DNA of 35,671 bases from Synechococcales cyanobacterium PMM_0072. GTDB lineage: Bacteria; Cyanobacteriota; Cyanobacteriia; Cyanobacteriales; Chamaesiphonaceae. Shown here in pieces: positions 15,001 through 23,315 of the stretch. The stretch is taken from the NCBI GenBank assembly GCA_949127675.1, contig CASBPY010000035.1, positions 1-35,671 of the forward strand, written 5' to 3'. Position numbers and translations under genes: made by a program. The notes under the pieces are model-generated. The model was not told the origin of the DNA. It was given only the letters and a program-made list of their open reading frames with translations, and did no database searches. Position 1 is the stretch's first letter; each line of letters opens with the position of its first letter.

Positions 15001-16622
15001 ACTACTGGTGGTTGCGGTGGATTATCTAGCTTGATTTCTGGCTCAATTGTCGATGCTGGAAGATCGAGCTGAAAATCATTTGGTTCAAATTGATGCTCAA
15101 CGGCTGTAAGATCGGTCAGGAGTGGATCGGCTACTTCCGGCCAGTTTTCAGGTGCGGCGACAGTGGGGAATAGCTCACTCATGGGTCGATCCAAGCTAAA
15201 GTCTGGAGCCGAAAAATTGAGTTCTAAATTCGAGCCTAATTCTGGTTGAAATTGTCGATCGGTAGGATTGAGATCTAGTCCCAGATCGATCGGTTGATGT
15301 TGGGCTGCGGCTAGTTTGGTATCTGACCAGAAATTGGGGATCTCACTCTCATTGATCCCTTCAAAATCTGGTGAATAAAATGTTTCTTCATCATAATCAA
15401 CGGTAATCGGCTTGGGATCATCTGCGACTAGATCAGCGATGGCCGTATTCGGCTGTAAGAACATCGAATCATTTAGATCTTTGAGCGGTAGTTCCTGTCC
15501 AAAGAAATCATCATCCATCCAAGTGCCTTCGGTTGGCATATCATCACTAAGTAAGTTCATAAACTCATTTAGTTCTAATTCATCGGAATCAACAGCTAGC
15601 TCTGAGAAGGTAGATCGATCGCTAAATAGATCGTTATCATCAAAGTCAAAAGCTCCACCAGAACTACTAATTGATGATACGGCAACAGGCTGTTGTTGTT
15701 GGAGAATAATCGGATGATTATCTCTGCCGATTAATTTTTGGGTCGTATTACCCAAGTTAAGATCGATACTAGCAATGTCATCTAAGCCCCATGTTCCGAT
15801 ACTTTCTGGTACTAGTTGATCGGCACTATTGCGTGGGTCGATCGCATCAGCTAGATCGGGAGTAATCCTGATGGCGTGATGTCGATCGGCTAAAACTAAA
15901 ATTTGTGCTTGTTTGATCGCAATCTCGATCATTCCGCCCAATTTAGGGAGCTGATTCGCAGGATTAGCAGTTGCCAATCGGCAAGCTGTAAATAGATTTG
16001 TCCACTCCAAAAACTCAAAATTTTCGCCTAAGTTACCCAATTTTTGGCAAATCTGTTGAATTTGGGTGCGAATGTCCGATCGATCTGGTTGTGAACACAG
16101 GCTAGTGATTTCAACTAGTTTGCGGGTGACATATTCACCAAAAACTTGCTCTAAGGCATCGCGGGCTGGATTTTGGTTAGGAACAGTTGCCACCGTTGGC
16201 TCAGTCGTGGAGAGCAACTGTTGGAGATAAGATTTTAGCTCTTCAAAGACTGGATCGCCGATCGGATCGGGTGTGTTGGGATCCTGGCGATAAGGATCTT
16301 TCGAGACTCTCACTTCCTCGATTCCGGCGCGCAAGAATCTAAAACTTTCTAGAAATAGGGATTGGAGCTGTTTATCTACTACAATTTGCGGCTGTTCTTT
16401 GAGCAGCTTGAAATTGGCTTCAAATTGATTGCCCACTTTCTGCACATCAGCCAGCCCTAGCATGGCGGCACTACCTTTGATCGAATGTGCCGCCCGAAAC
16501 AGCTCCCGAATCATCGTGGGCTGTTTGACTGTTTCGGGGAGATTGAGCAAGCCTTGCTCGATCGTGTTCAAGTGTTCGACGGCTTCTTCTAAGAAGTAGC
16601 CTAGGATGCGATCGTGTTCCAT
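12090..16622 (-). CDS. hmpE: CheA-type hybrid histidine kinase/response regulator of pilus taxis (HmpE/PilL type)
   Basis: A 1510-aa cytoplasmic kinase. An N-terminal Hpt domain (IRELFRAAHSIKGSAAMLG, phospho-His near 47) is followed by a further helical region and then a ~550-residue low-complexity acidic linker rich in Asp, Leu and Asn. Next come the CheA dimerisation helices (MRVSVRHLDNLNNLVGELVVNRNTLEQ), ATPase (MVNNAIAHGIES, SDDGAGID, LAGRGVGMDVVRTSI), a CheW-like domain and a C-terminal receiver (LIVDDS, VFCDIEMPRMDG, FIKPY). Near the linker end, the acidic motif DDLDAL occurs three times. It is the last gene of a leftward CheY-CheW-MCP-CheA operon that controls type IV pilus motility in relatives (hmp in Nostoc punctiforme, pil/tax3 in Synechocystis). 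The assignment to hmp rather than another taxis set rests on the hmpF neighbour. Confidence 0.9.
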   Translation of the reverse strand: MEHDRILGYFLEEAVEHLNTIEQGLLNLPETVKQPTMIRELFRAAHSIKGSAAMLGLADVQKVGNQFEANFKLLKEQPQIVVDKQLQSLFLESFRFLRAGIEEVRVSKDPYRQDPNTPDPIGDPVFEELKSYLQQLLSTTEPTVATVPNQNPARDALEQVFGEYVTRKLVEITSLCSQPDRSDIRTQIQQICQKLGNLGENFEFLEWTNLFTACRLATANPANQLPKLGGMIEIAIKQAQILVLADRHHAIRITPDLADAIDPRNSADQLVPESIGTWGLDDIASIDLNLGNTTQKLIGRDNHPIILQQQQPVAVSSISSSGGAFDFDDNDLFSDRSTFSELAVDSDELELNEFMNLLSDDMPTEGTWMDDDFFGQELPLKDLNDSMFLQPNTAIADLVADDPKPITVDYDEETFYSPDFEGINESEIPNFWSDTKLAAAQHQPIDLGLDLNPTDRQFQPELGSNLELNFSAPDFSLDRPMSELFPTVAAPENWPEVADPLLTDLTAVEHQFEPNDFQLDLPASTIEPEIKLDNPPQPPVVETANIFEHPIDSFEPQVVDDLVPLTGDGNLSTSDILLFEELGDHQSPAALVEPESQNASNEDQLSDELGDWIDSEIYQNQLNQNPIDDLQDLDLDILNDIEAGITASIDHDLADFKFDAFDNDALADLDLEHQDLGGLDLGSNADLLADLNLASPNNLDSLTDLSIGDDFADLDLDSDLSLNPPSTGFGDLSELDFELGDISSDIASQELTDLSDILGELPESNLAEMDDLDALFSGEQISSDASGATFDDLDALMIDSVPTAAVEPNFDDLDALMGTGAAVASGTTIAAVAAVATVVSPADSNPKPKSADRKSAKQTRTFEQTMRVSVRHLDNLNNLVGELVVNRNTLEQDQNRMRQFVEKLLSEVQKLNDVGKRMQDLYERSLMENSLIASRQQSKANSSNNSNNHSIPQSGGEENSHGIEYDPLEMDKFTPIHLLSQKMIELTVRVRESTADIEFVVDGSTEVTRTLRQITGQLQEDLTKSRMIPFAQTADRLQRGVRDNGLKYGKQVELNVEGRDTLIDKVILESLSDPLIHMVNNAIAHGIESIETRQAAGKPADGKITIRAIHQGNQTIISISDDGAGIDTDRVKQKAIEKGIITPQKAATMSKPEIYDLLFLPSFSTKDQADELAGRGVGMDVVRTSITEIRGKITTESTLGVGTTFTIRLPLALSIAKALIAVNNKCNIAFPMDGIEDTQDVIPEQIQTNSDGQKCIFWRDEMMPFKPLSELLEFNRPLPRNNFYTTNEDDSDLVSILILRSDGNLTAVQVDKIIGDQEIAIKPLQGPASKPLGIAGATVMGDGRIIPIADVMELIDLAKGILTRKVSTEWTTQMAAATVQLPESMVLIVDDSITVRELLSLTFKRAGYRVEQARDGQEAWDKLRAGLPCDIVFCDIEMPRMDGLEFLSRVQKDASLSKVPVAMLTSRGSDRHRQIAAQLGASGYFIKPYLEEALLDAAKRMIKGEVLQIV

Positions 16623-16630
16623 AACTAGGT

Positions 16631-16675
16631 TAGTGAATAGTGAATAGTGAATAGTGAATAGTGGATAGTGGATAG
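16631..16675. repeat. STRR-like heptamer array, 6 units
   Basis: TAGTGAA four times, then TAGTGGA twice, then TAG. It lies in the 148-nt gap between the MCP and CheA genes. The array at 16736-16762 is its inverted complement, so the transcript can fold into a hairpin. Confidence 0.85.
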
Positions 16676-16735
16676 GGTTTAGGGATGGATAAGCAAATTG
16701 TGAAAGGTTTCGGACGCTTGCGTCCTGCTTCGCTA

Positions 16736-16762
16736 TTCACGATTCACTATTCACTATCCACT
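16736..16762. repeat. STRR-like heptamers, inverted relative to 16631-16675
   Basis: TTCACGA TTCACTA TTCACTA TCCACT. Between the two arrays lies a separate GGACGC-TT-GCGTCC hairpin (16712-16725), a motif also widespread in cyanobacteria. Confidence 0.75.
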
Positions 16763-16770
16763 CCTCTGAT

Positions 16771-19611
16771 CTACTCGACTTTGAATCGTTCAACATAAGT
16801 GAGCAAGTTGCGGGCAACAACCACGAGGTTTTCGAGGGATGAAGATACCTTTTGAGCTTCTTGAGAGGTTGACTGAGCTTGAATCTCGACGGATTGCATT
16901 ACTTCAGTAACTGCTTTGGAGGTTTCTCGTTGCTCGATCGTATCGGTGGTAATCGATCGCACCAGGGCATCGATCCGGCTGGATACTTGAATAATGTCAT
17001 CAAGCGATCGTTTGGCTTCTTCGGCGAGTTTGGTACCAGCGATTACCTGTTGAGTACCTTGTTCCATCGCTGCCATTACCGAACCAGTTTCACTTTGAAT
17101 CTGGAGTACGATTTGCTCGATTTCTTTTAGTGCTTTGGCACTTCTGTCTGCTAATTGGCGGACTTCATCGGCTACAATTGCAAAGCCCTTACCGGATTCA
17201 CCTGCTCTGGCTGCCTCAATACTGGCATTGAGTGCAAGTAAGTTGGTACGGGAGGCAATTTGGGAGATTACCGAGACGATTTGAGAAATCTGTTGAGAAG
17301 ATTCTGCTAGCCGTTTGACTTTCCGCGTACTTTCCGCAACTGTTTCCCGAATCTCTTGAATACCTGCTACCGTCCGCTCTACCGCTTCACCACCTTTGAG
17401 GGCAGTGGCAGAGGCGGTGCGAGCTACTTCTTCCGATTCCCGCGCACTTTCGGCTACCCGTTTGATCGAGGCAGTCATCATTTGGACGGAGTTCACGGTG
17501 ACAGCGAGTTCTTCGGCTTGGCTGAGGGCATCCGAGGAAAGTCGGCGGGCAAACGCTTCACTCTCGGTTGAACCTTGGTTAACCTGAACGGCTGCAACTT
17601 GCACCTGTTGAACAATCTGGCGCAGACTATCGATCGTCAAGTTAAACGAGTCAGCTACCGCACCGAGTACGTCAGCAGTTACTTCTGCTTTCACGGTCAG
17701 ATCTCCCCGTGCCGCACCCTCTACGTCATCGAGTAGGCGGATGACTTGGCGTTGGAGTTCATCCTTGGCTAGTTCCATTTCGCGGGCTTTGCGTTGGGCT
17801 TCCGAGTTGCTGGTCACAACCGACTGCAACATGTAGTTGAAGGTTGAAGAGAGTGTGCCAAGTTCATCCTGGGAGCATACCGTGGCGCGGGCGGACATAT
17901 TTCCCTGAGAGACTTGCTCAAAATTGGATTGGAGATCCCGTACACTGCGAGTCACCTGTTTGGTATAGCGTCCAGTCAGAATTCTCGTAATCCCAAAACT
18001 AGTCAGACCACCGACTACCATCATAATTAAGCCAGCCCGTTGGAGTGGCTCCCGTGCGGCTTGATCTTTTTGATCGAGCGTCAAGCTAGAACCAAAGGTA
18101 ACGCCAGCGATCGCTACAGCCGCACCGATACCTGCTGCACCAGAAATCAACCACTGTTTCTTCTGGAATGAAGCATTTTCAAATGGTGCTAAAATCCCAC
18201 CAGCAGACTTGACGTTGGTCATTTGGGTTTGATCGTCCCGATAGATGGCACTATCCATCGATGTCTGGGGAGTTTTGATGCCAGAGATTGACACGCCATT
18301 GATAAATGTGGAGCTATCATCAAACATCCCTGAAGATTTGGGACCATTGGCTGAAGCTTGATCGGGTGGTGCCAAGAAGTTGTCTGGTAGATCGAAAAAT
18401 CCAGATTGTGTGCCGCCACTGTCATCGGCTGGAGCTAGATTAGCAGATACGGGGAGTGAATTCTGTTGGGCGGCAAATTCATCATTAAAGGTACTTGGCC
18501 CACCAAAATTCATGAAGTCATTGGTTGCGTCTTGATGATTATCATCAAAGTTGCTAGCATTTTTGGCATCGATCACCAGGTCATTGTTCATCCAATTAGG
18601 CTGTTGGGCAGACTGATTGAATGGTGGCCAAGCTTGTGGCAATGCCCCACTAATTTCATTCAAGGCATCGGAGATATCGGCCACTGAAAAGCCAGAATTT
18701 GGATGATCGGTGTCGCTAAAAGCGGCGTTGTCATCTGGTCGATTGCTGGTAAAAATCATCGTGGGTCGATCGGCCAGATCGACCTCAGCAGCTTGGGGCT
18801 GTGGTTGTGGTGCATCGGCGGCAACCTCAGCGGGAGCTTCAGCTTCAGCTCGATCTGGATCGAAGCTAGCAAATGCTCGATGAGCGGCTGGGGAGATATT
18901 GAAAAAACCAGTATCATCGCCGACTGCGGTTTTTTCTTCAGCCGATAAAGTTTGGAGTAGTCCGCTATCAGGAAGGCCAGTTGGTTCGCCCTCTGTTTGG
19001 GTGTACCCAAAGGCAAAAGCATCAGTTAGGGTTTCTTGTTCGTTATTATGGAAACCAGTCGCAAGATTGGCACGAGATTGTTGTGAATAATCGGCAGAGT
19101 TTGATCCCTCAGAGAAGAAATCTGTCGCTTGGTTGGGAAATAGTTGTCCCGACATATCGACATTGAAACTGAGGGCAGCTAGATCAAAATCCTCATCAGC
19201 AGCCAGATCTTCTGGTTGTCTCCAGGTCATTAATTCGGCTGGGTCGGTAGTGGTCTCACGGTAATGTCCACCCGAATCGCCACTACCAAACTGTTGTTTG
19301 TCAATCCGATCGACCGCTTGGCTCAGACAGGAATTGGCATATTCCAAGCCACTATTGGCAAACTGAAGAAATTCAGGATCTTTGGAAATAGTCAGCACAT
19401 ATTCGTACTCTTTTTTGCCAATTTCATACTGATATAGACCATAGCAGTAGATATGTCCTCGTAGTAGTCTGACACTCGGATCGTCGTGAAATTTGGTAAC
19501 TAGGGTATCGATAATAGCGGCAGCTTTTTCATAGTTTCCTTGTAAATAAGCAGCCTCAGCTAATTGATATTCTTGGGTATAGTCTTGGGTGTAATCAGAA
19601 TTGGAAATCAT
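16771..19611 (-). CDS. hmpD: Methyl-accepting chemotaxis protein of pilus taxis (HmpD/PilJ type)
   Basis: 946 aa from ATG 19611 (AGGA 6 nt upstream); the track start at 19626 is a TTG. A cytoplasmic N-terminal TPR-like region ([22 protein letters not shown] ... [22 protein letters not shown], residues ~12-95) is followed by a ~380-residue acidic, Asn/Gln/Ser-rich linker. Two membrane helices (~484-505 and ~523-543) are separated by only ~17 residues, so there is no periplasmic sensor. Two HAMP-like segments follow ([38 protein letters not shown]), then the signalling domain with hairpin tip [32 protein letters not shown]. It should signal through the CheW and CheA encoded beside it. PilJ of Pseudomonas has a large periplasmic domain, which is absent here. 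Confidence 0.92.
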   Translation of the reverse strand: MISNSDYTQDYTQEYQLAEAAYLQGNYEKAAAIIDTLVTKFHDDPSVRLLRGHIYCYGLYQYEIGKKEYEYVLTISKDPEFLQFANSGLEYANSCLSQAVDRIDKQQFGSGDSGGHYRETTTDPAELMTWRQPEDLAADEDFDLAALSFNVDMSGQLFPNQATDFFSEGSNSADYSQQSRANLATGFHNNEQETLTDAFAFGYTQTEGEPTGLPDSGLLQTLSAEEKTAVGDDTGFFNISPAAHRAFASFDPDRAEAEAPAEVAADAPQPQPQAAEVDLADRPTMIFTSNRPDDNAAFSDTDHPNSGFSVADISDALNEISGALPQAWPPFNQSAQQPNWMNNDLVIDAKNASNFDDNHQDATNDFMNFGGPSTFNDEFAAQQNSLPVSANLAPADDSGGTQSGFFDLPDNFLAPPDQASANGPKSSGMFDDSSTFINGVSISGIKTPQTSMDSAIYRDDQTQMTNVKSAGGILAPFENASFQKKQWLISGAAGIGAAVAIAGVTFGSSLTLDQKDQAAREPLQRAGLIMMVVGGLTSFGITRILTGRYTKQVTRSVRDLQSNFEQVSQGNMSARATVCSQDELGTLSSTFNYMLQSVVTSNSEAQRKAREMELAKDELQRQVIRLLDDVEGAARGDLTVKAEVTADVLGAVADSFNLTIDSLRQIVQQVQVAAVQVNQGSTESEAFARRLSSDALSQAEELAVTVNSVQMMTASIKRVAESARESEEVARTASATALKGGEAVERTVAGIQEIRETVAESTRKVKRLAESSQQISQIVSVISQIASRTNLLALNASIEAARAGESGKGFAIVADEVRQLADRSAKALKEIEQIVLQIQSETGSVMAAMEQGTQQVIAGTKLAEEAKRSLDDIIQVSSRIDALVRSITTDTIEQRETSKAVTEVMQSVEIQAQSTSQEAQKVSSSLENLVVVARNLLTYVERFKVE

Positions 19612-19678
19612 ATTAGTTCCTGTCAATAACGAGCTATGTTGATGAATCGGTTGTTTTTTATAAGCTTTAATTTAATCA

Positions 19679-20209
19679 TTAGATAGTCCAGTGGGTAGAG
19701 CGGAGAATCGCTACTTGATCTAGCAATCTTAGCTCTGGTGTCTCCGATCCCGATATGGCATAAACGCCTTTGACAAAGGGTTTCATTGCGGCTGGGATCT
19801 CTCGCTGGGCAGCGAAATTTTGATTGACGTTCAACCATTCGGTATTCGCAACTGTATGAACGGCAAAACCCATTACTAGCTCTTGCTCCTCCACAATCAG
19901 CATCGAAATTTCACTGGTATCGGTATTTACCAATACTTGGTCGCCGAGAAATTGACCCAAATCGGCGATCCAAATTACTTGACCGCGCCAATTATAGGTT
20001 CCTAAGAAAAATGGTGAAGCATTGGGAATGGGCGTAATTCGATCGAGATAAACTGACATCACCTCGCGCACCCCAGAAGCAGCGAGGGCAAACTCGTTAC
20101 CGGAAGGTACCTCAAACCGCAAGCACAATTCGCCTTCACGACTACCACTATCTACCTCAGCAGGAGTAGGTGCATCATCACTGGTTAAAAAATCTAAATT
20201 GAGTACCAT
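19679..20209 (-). CDS. hmpC: CheW-like adaptor of pilus taxis (HmpC/PilI type)
   Basis: A 176-aa protein. After a short acidic N-terminus, a CheW fold begins at LCLRFEVPSGNEFALAASGVREV, with IPNASPFFLGTYNWRGQVIWIADLGQFLG as the family signature (G-x-x-N-x-RG) and LIVEEQELVMGFAVHTV after it. It bridges the MCP and the CheA kinase. It starts 5 nt after the CheY stop and lies 67 nt before the MCP ATG, a compact operon. The 71-aa ORF at 19623-19838 is an out-of-frame shadow of its C-terminus. Confidence 0.92.
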   Translation of the reverse strand: MVLNLDFLTSDDAPTPAEVDSGSREGELCLRFEVPSGNEFALAASGVREVMSVYLDRITPIPNASPFFLGTYNWRGQVIWIADLGQFLGDQVLVNTDTSEISMLIVEEQELVMGFAVHTVANTEWLNVNQNFAAQREIPAAMKPFVKGVYAISGSETPELRLLDQVAILRSTHWTI

Positions 20210-20214
20210 TAGAT

Positions 20215-20580
20215 CTAGCCTCGCAATAACTGTTTAATGGTGGTGAGCAATTCTACTGGCTCAAACGGTTTGCAGACATAGGCATCGGCACCTTGTCGCA
20301 TCCCCCAGTGTTTATCAAAATCCTCACTTTTAGAACTGCACAGAATTACGGGCACATCTTGAGTTTTGGGATCGGATTTGAGTTTGCGACAAACTTCATA
20401 GCCATTCATTTTGGGCATGACCACATCGAGGACTACGATGTCTGGAATAATTTCCAAGGCAACTGCGATCGCTTGTTCGCCATCCATAGCGACATTTACG
20501 GTCATCCCACTAGCTTGGAGTAGCTCTTTGATCATTTCCCGCTGGGCGGTACTATCATCCACAACTAGAACTGTTTTCAT
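20215..20580 (-). CDS. hmpB: CheY-like response regulator of pilus taxis (HmpB/PilH type)
   Basis: A 121-aa single receiver domain. The acid pocket is VVDDS, the phospho-acceptor Asp is in VVLDVVMPKMNG (near residue 52), the switch Ser is in LCSSKSED, and the Lys is in VCKPFEP. No output domain. It is the first gene of the leftward operon. In relatives this receiver works with a second, PatA-type regulator (HmpA/PilG) encoded just before it; none is present here. Confidence 0.92.
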   Translation of the reverse strand: MKTVLVVDDSTAQREMIKELLQASGMTVNVAMDGEQAIAVALEIIPDIVVLDVVMPKMNGYEVCRKLKSDPKTQDVPVILCSSKSEDFDKHWGMRQGADAYVCKPFEPVELLTTIKQLLRG

Positions 20581-21218
20581 ATATCTGCTAATTAATGGGG
20601 GTAAATGGACACTAGAACCGAAGACATTGAGAATATAAACCGACGATCTTTAGAAGTCATAAATAGGTTTCATAGCTAATAATTATAAGAAGATTACCCT
20701 GAACTAGATATGTAATGACTAGACATAGCGACTTTGAGCGACTTAGCTATCGATACTCTCTCGGTAAAATCACGGAGGAAAGCAGACTAGGGGAGTGGCT
20801 GATTGGCGATTTGTCCAGCAGTAGATGTTGATCTGCATTTGTGTCCGCTACATTCAGTTTTCCCACACATCGACTAATTTGTTTCATAATTTCCAAGATC
20901 GATCAAAATTAGATCTAATTTCATACTGATTACGGGTGGCAGTCGATGTATATATGGTTGTGAGTGAACATCACACTCGCTCCAAGCAATCCTGCTAAGT
21001 CAAGATCTCGCTCGCAAGAAACTGAGGATCGATTGAGCAAAGCTCACACTCCGTGAACGCATTTTATGCTGATGGCAGCTAGAAGTTGATGTATATATAG
21101 TTGTGAAGACAACTGCTCAAACTCACTGTTTGCTCAGATTTATAATATGGACTAACTAATTCGAGTCTGTATACTCGGCAAAAACCTAAATTTATTTGTA
21201 TCAGAAGGGAATATTAAC
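20581..21218. other. 638-bp divergent intergenic region between the taxis operon and hmpF
   Basis: No coding sequence or RNA gene is visible. It holds a 19-bp direct repeat (20945 and 21088), a TGTGA-N7-TCACA dyad (20959-20975) overlapping the first copy, and a small dyad TGAGC-AAA-GCTCA (21034-21046). It must contain promoters for both directions; I cannot assign -10/-35 boxes reliably. Confidence 0.6.
20945..21106. repeat. 19-bp direct repeat upstream of hmpF
   Basis: GATGTATATATGGTTGTGA (20945-20963) and GATGTATATATAGTTGTGA (21088-21106) match at 18 of 19 positions, 143 bp apart, each preceded by a GGCAG-containing stretch. They are candidate binding sites for a shared regulator. Confidence 0.6.
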
Positions 21219-22934
21219 GTGTTGTATCTAGCAGAAGTCCAAAAACCAAAATCTGGGTTTAATATCAGTGGTAGAACTAAGGCTGAACTCAAGCTCCTAG
21301 CTTGTCAGCGCAGCGAACAAAGTTGGAGTGCGATTCCAGGCGAAGAGCTAGTAGCTGCGCCTGACGAGGCAAATAACTACAGCCCAGGGGTGTTGGTGTT
21401 GGTTGATATGAATGCCAATCGCCAAATCCAATCCCAATTGCGGGAAGCTGGTAAACATCTGGTGGGGATTTTGCAAAATCTCTCCCGCCAAATTGAGAAA
21501 TATAAGAAGGAAGCTGATGAAATTGAGAGCTGGCGGCAATCTTTGAGCCTTCAAAGTCAGCAATTGCAATTGCGTCAGGAAGAAATTTATGGACGGGAAG
21601 AAGATCTCGAAAGTACTCGCGCCGAACTCGATAGATTGACTCAAGAGGCTCAAGCCCTGGAATCAACTCTCGAACAACACGAGCTATCTCGCCAAGAACT
21701 AGCTGCACGGTGGGAAAACTTGCAGCAAAAAGAGCACTTACTCGTCCAACAACAGTCAGCAGGTGGCGGGTTGAGTGAGGATCAAATCACTGAAATTCGT
21801 GCTGCTCTCCATCAATTAGGTAGTTCGGCTAGTTCTTTGAATCCGCAACAATTGGAAACTACAGTCACGGCGATCGAAGTTCAACAAGGTCTATTGGATC
21901 ATCACCAAGCTCAACTCCAGCAGCAGCAACAACGGGTACTGGAAACTAAAGCAGAACTCGATCGGCAACAACAAGAAATCGAGCAACGTAAACACCAACT
22001 CCAAGAGCTACAAACTTCCCTCGAAGAAACCCAAACCGCCTGGGAAGTTCAGCAACATACCTTGAGTATGCAGCAAGAATATATCCAACGCCTCACTGTC
22101 AGACTCCAAGCCGAGCAGGACAACTATCAGAAGATTTATCTGATGTCTAAAGGTGGTGGGATCGACTTGGCTGATGACCAAAAACTCGACATTAGCTTAT
22201 TGGAATCCATGCCAATTGCTGAACTTCAGGCAACTGTAACTAATCTTCAAACCGAAGTAGATCGATCGGTACATTTTGTCCACCTGGAAGAAGAAGAACT
22301 CCAAGAAAAGCAAGTAGTAATCGATGAACTTCAGCAAGCTATTTTAGTCGCAAGTGAGTTCAACAAACTCAAACTCGAAGCAGAGTTGGCTGATGAACAA
22401 GATGGCTACAATATGCTCGACCATACCCTCGATGGTCAACGTCAAACCATGCGCGAACGCCAAACATTTTTGCAAATTCACAATCGAGTCTTGCGTCAAC
22501 GTCAGGGTCATCCACCTGAAGCTGCTGATCAGTCTCAAATCGAATGGGAAGCTGTCTTGCGGTTATTAGATAGCCAACGCCAACAGCAGCAGGCAGAAAT
22601 CACTCAAATGGAGACAGATATCCAAAATTTGCGTGGCACGATCGAGCAAACCAAATCTAAAATCGAGCAACAAGTTGAGGCTTATCTCCGTGAATCCAAG
22701 CAAGTCCAAGAACTAGAATCTCAACATCAAGTTACCAAGCAAATATTCACAGAGCTAGTTGCCAAAATTGATTTGTATCAAGAAATGATTCAACCATTAC
22801 AAGATCACATCAACACATTTAAACAACAATTAGGTGGTTTAGCTGATTCAGCCCAACACCAACCAGAAAACCAACAAGCAATGGCGCATATTGAGTCTCT
22901 ACTGAATAATCTGGTGCATGGTACACCGATTTAA
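21219..22934 (+). CDS. hmpF: Pilus motility taxis protein HmpF (coiled coil)
   Basis: 571 aa, starting with GTG (MLYLAEVQKPKSG), with AAGGG upstream. The N-terminal ~80 residues form a conserved head (TKAELKLLACQRSEQSWSAIPGEE ... GVLVLVDMNANRQIQSQLREAGKHLVGILQNLSRQIEKYK) that I recognise from cyanobacterial HmpF. The rest is Gln/Glu-rich coiled coil (residues ~85-540), with heptad patterns throughout. In Nostoc punctiforme, HmpF is needed for type IV pilus-driven gliding and hormogonium motility and sits with the Hmp chemotaxis genes. Here it is divergent from them rather than at the end of the operon. The minus-strand ORFs over it are shadows. Confidence 0.88.
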   Translation: MLYLAEVQKPKSGFNISGRTKAELKLLACQRSEQSWSAIPGEELVAAPDEANNYSPGVLVLVDMNANRQIQSQLREAGKHLVGILQNLSRQIEKYKKEADEIESWRQSLSLQSQQLQLRQEEIYGREEDLESTRAELDRLTQEAQALESTLEQHELSRQELAARWENLQQKEHLLVQQQSAGGGLSEDQITEIRAALHQLGSSASSLNPQQLETTVTAIEVQQGLLDHHQAQLQQQQQRVLETKAELDRQQQEIEQRKHQLQELQTSLEETQTAWEVQQHTLSMQQEYIQRLTVRLQAEQDNYQKIYLMSKGGGIDLADDQKLDISLLESMPIAELQATVTNLQTEVDRSVHFVHLEEEELQEKQVVIDELQQAILVASEFNKLKLEAELADEQDGYNMLDHTLDGQRQTMRERQTFLQIHNRVLRQRQGHPPEAADQSQIEWEAVLRLLDSQRQQQQAEITQMETDIQNLRGTIEQTKSKIEQQVEAYLRESKQVQELESQHQVTKQIFTELVAKIDLYQEMIQPLQDHINTFKQQLGGLADSAQHQPENQQAMAHIESLLNNLVHGTPI

Positions 22935-22955
22935 TGGATGGTGAATGGTGAATAG
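22935..22955. repeat. STRR-like heptamers after hmpF
   Basis: TGGATGG TGAATGG TGAATAG, directly after the hmpF stop; a variant of the TAGTGAA/TAGTGGA family. Confidence 0.55.
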
Positions 22956-23315
22956 ATATTTTATAAGGCAAGGGGCAGATTTACAGCTCTTTGTCTTGAT
23001 TTTTATCTATTTCTAAGTAGGTGGGCACAAAATTGTAACTGAACTGATTTAAGCGGTAGACGCTGGGGCACAGCCTCTTCTTGACAGAATCGCGATAAGA
23101 TAGCACTGGCAGGTATCGGTATTATTGCCTACAGCAAATCCGATCGGATGGATGTCAACTTACCTGTACTAGGTTGAGGGTTACGAGTTAACTGGGGCAT
23201 ACTAAATAAGAACTTAGTGTCAGCCACCAAGTGAAACAGTGACATTTATTCTGTTCCAGTTATCAGTCACGCCAGCTAGTTTGTCCATCCTTAATCATTA
23301 GATTTCAACATATAC
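22956..23315. other. Intergenic region between hmpF and ndhF
   Basis: No gene is visible. A 30-codon open stretch (23085-23177, QNRDKIALAGIGIIAYSKSDRMDVNLPVLG) has protein-like composition but starts right after a stop codon and has no start; it may be a gene remnant. No terminator hairpin with a T-run follows hmpF. The ndhF promoter should be here but cannot be assigned. Confidence 0.45.

Noticed and set aside
19623-19838. 71-aa minus-strand ORF between CheW and MCP
   Set aside because: It overlaps the C-terminus of CheW in another frame and runs into the MCP ribosome-binding region.
23085-23177. 30-codon protein-like stretch before ndhF
   Set aside because: No start codon and a stop immediately upstream; possibly a remnant, but I cannot name a family.
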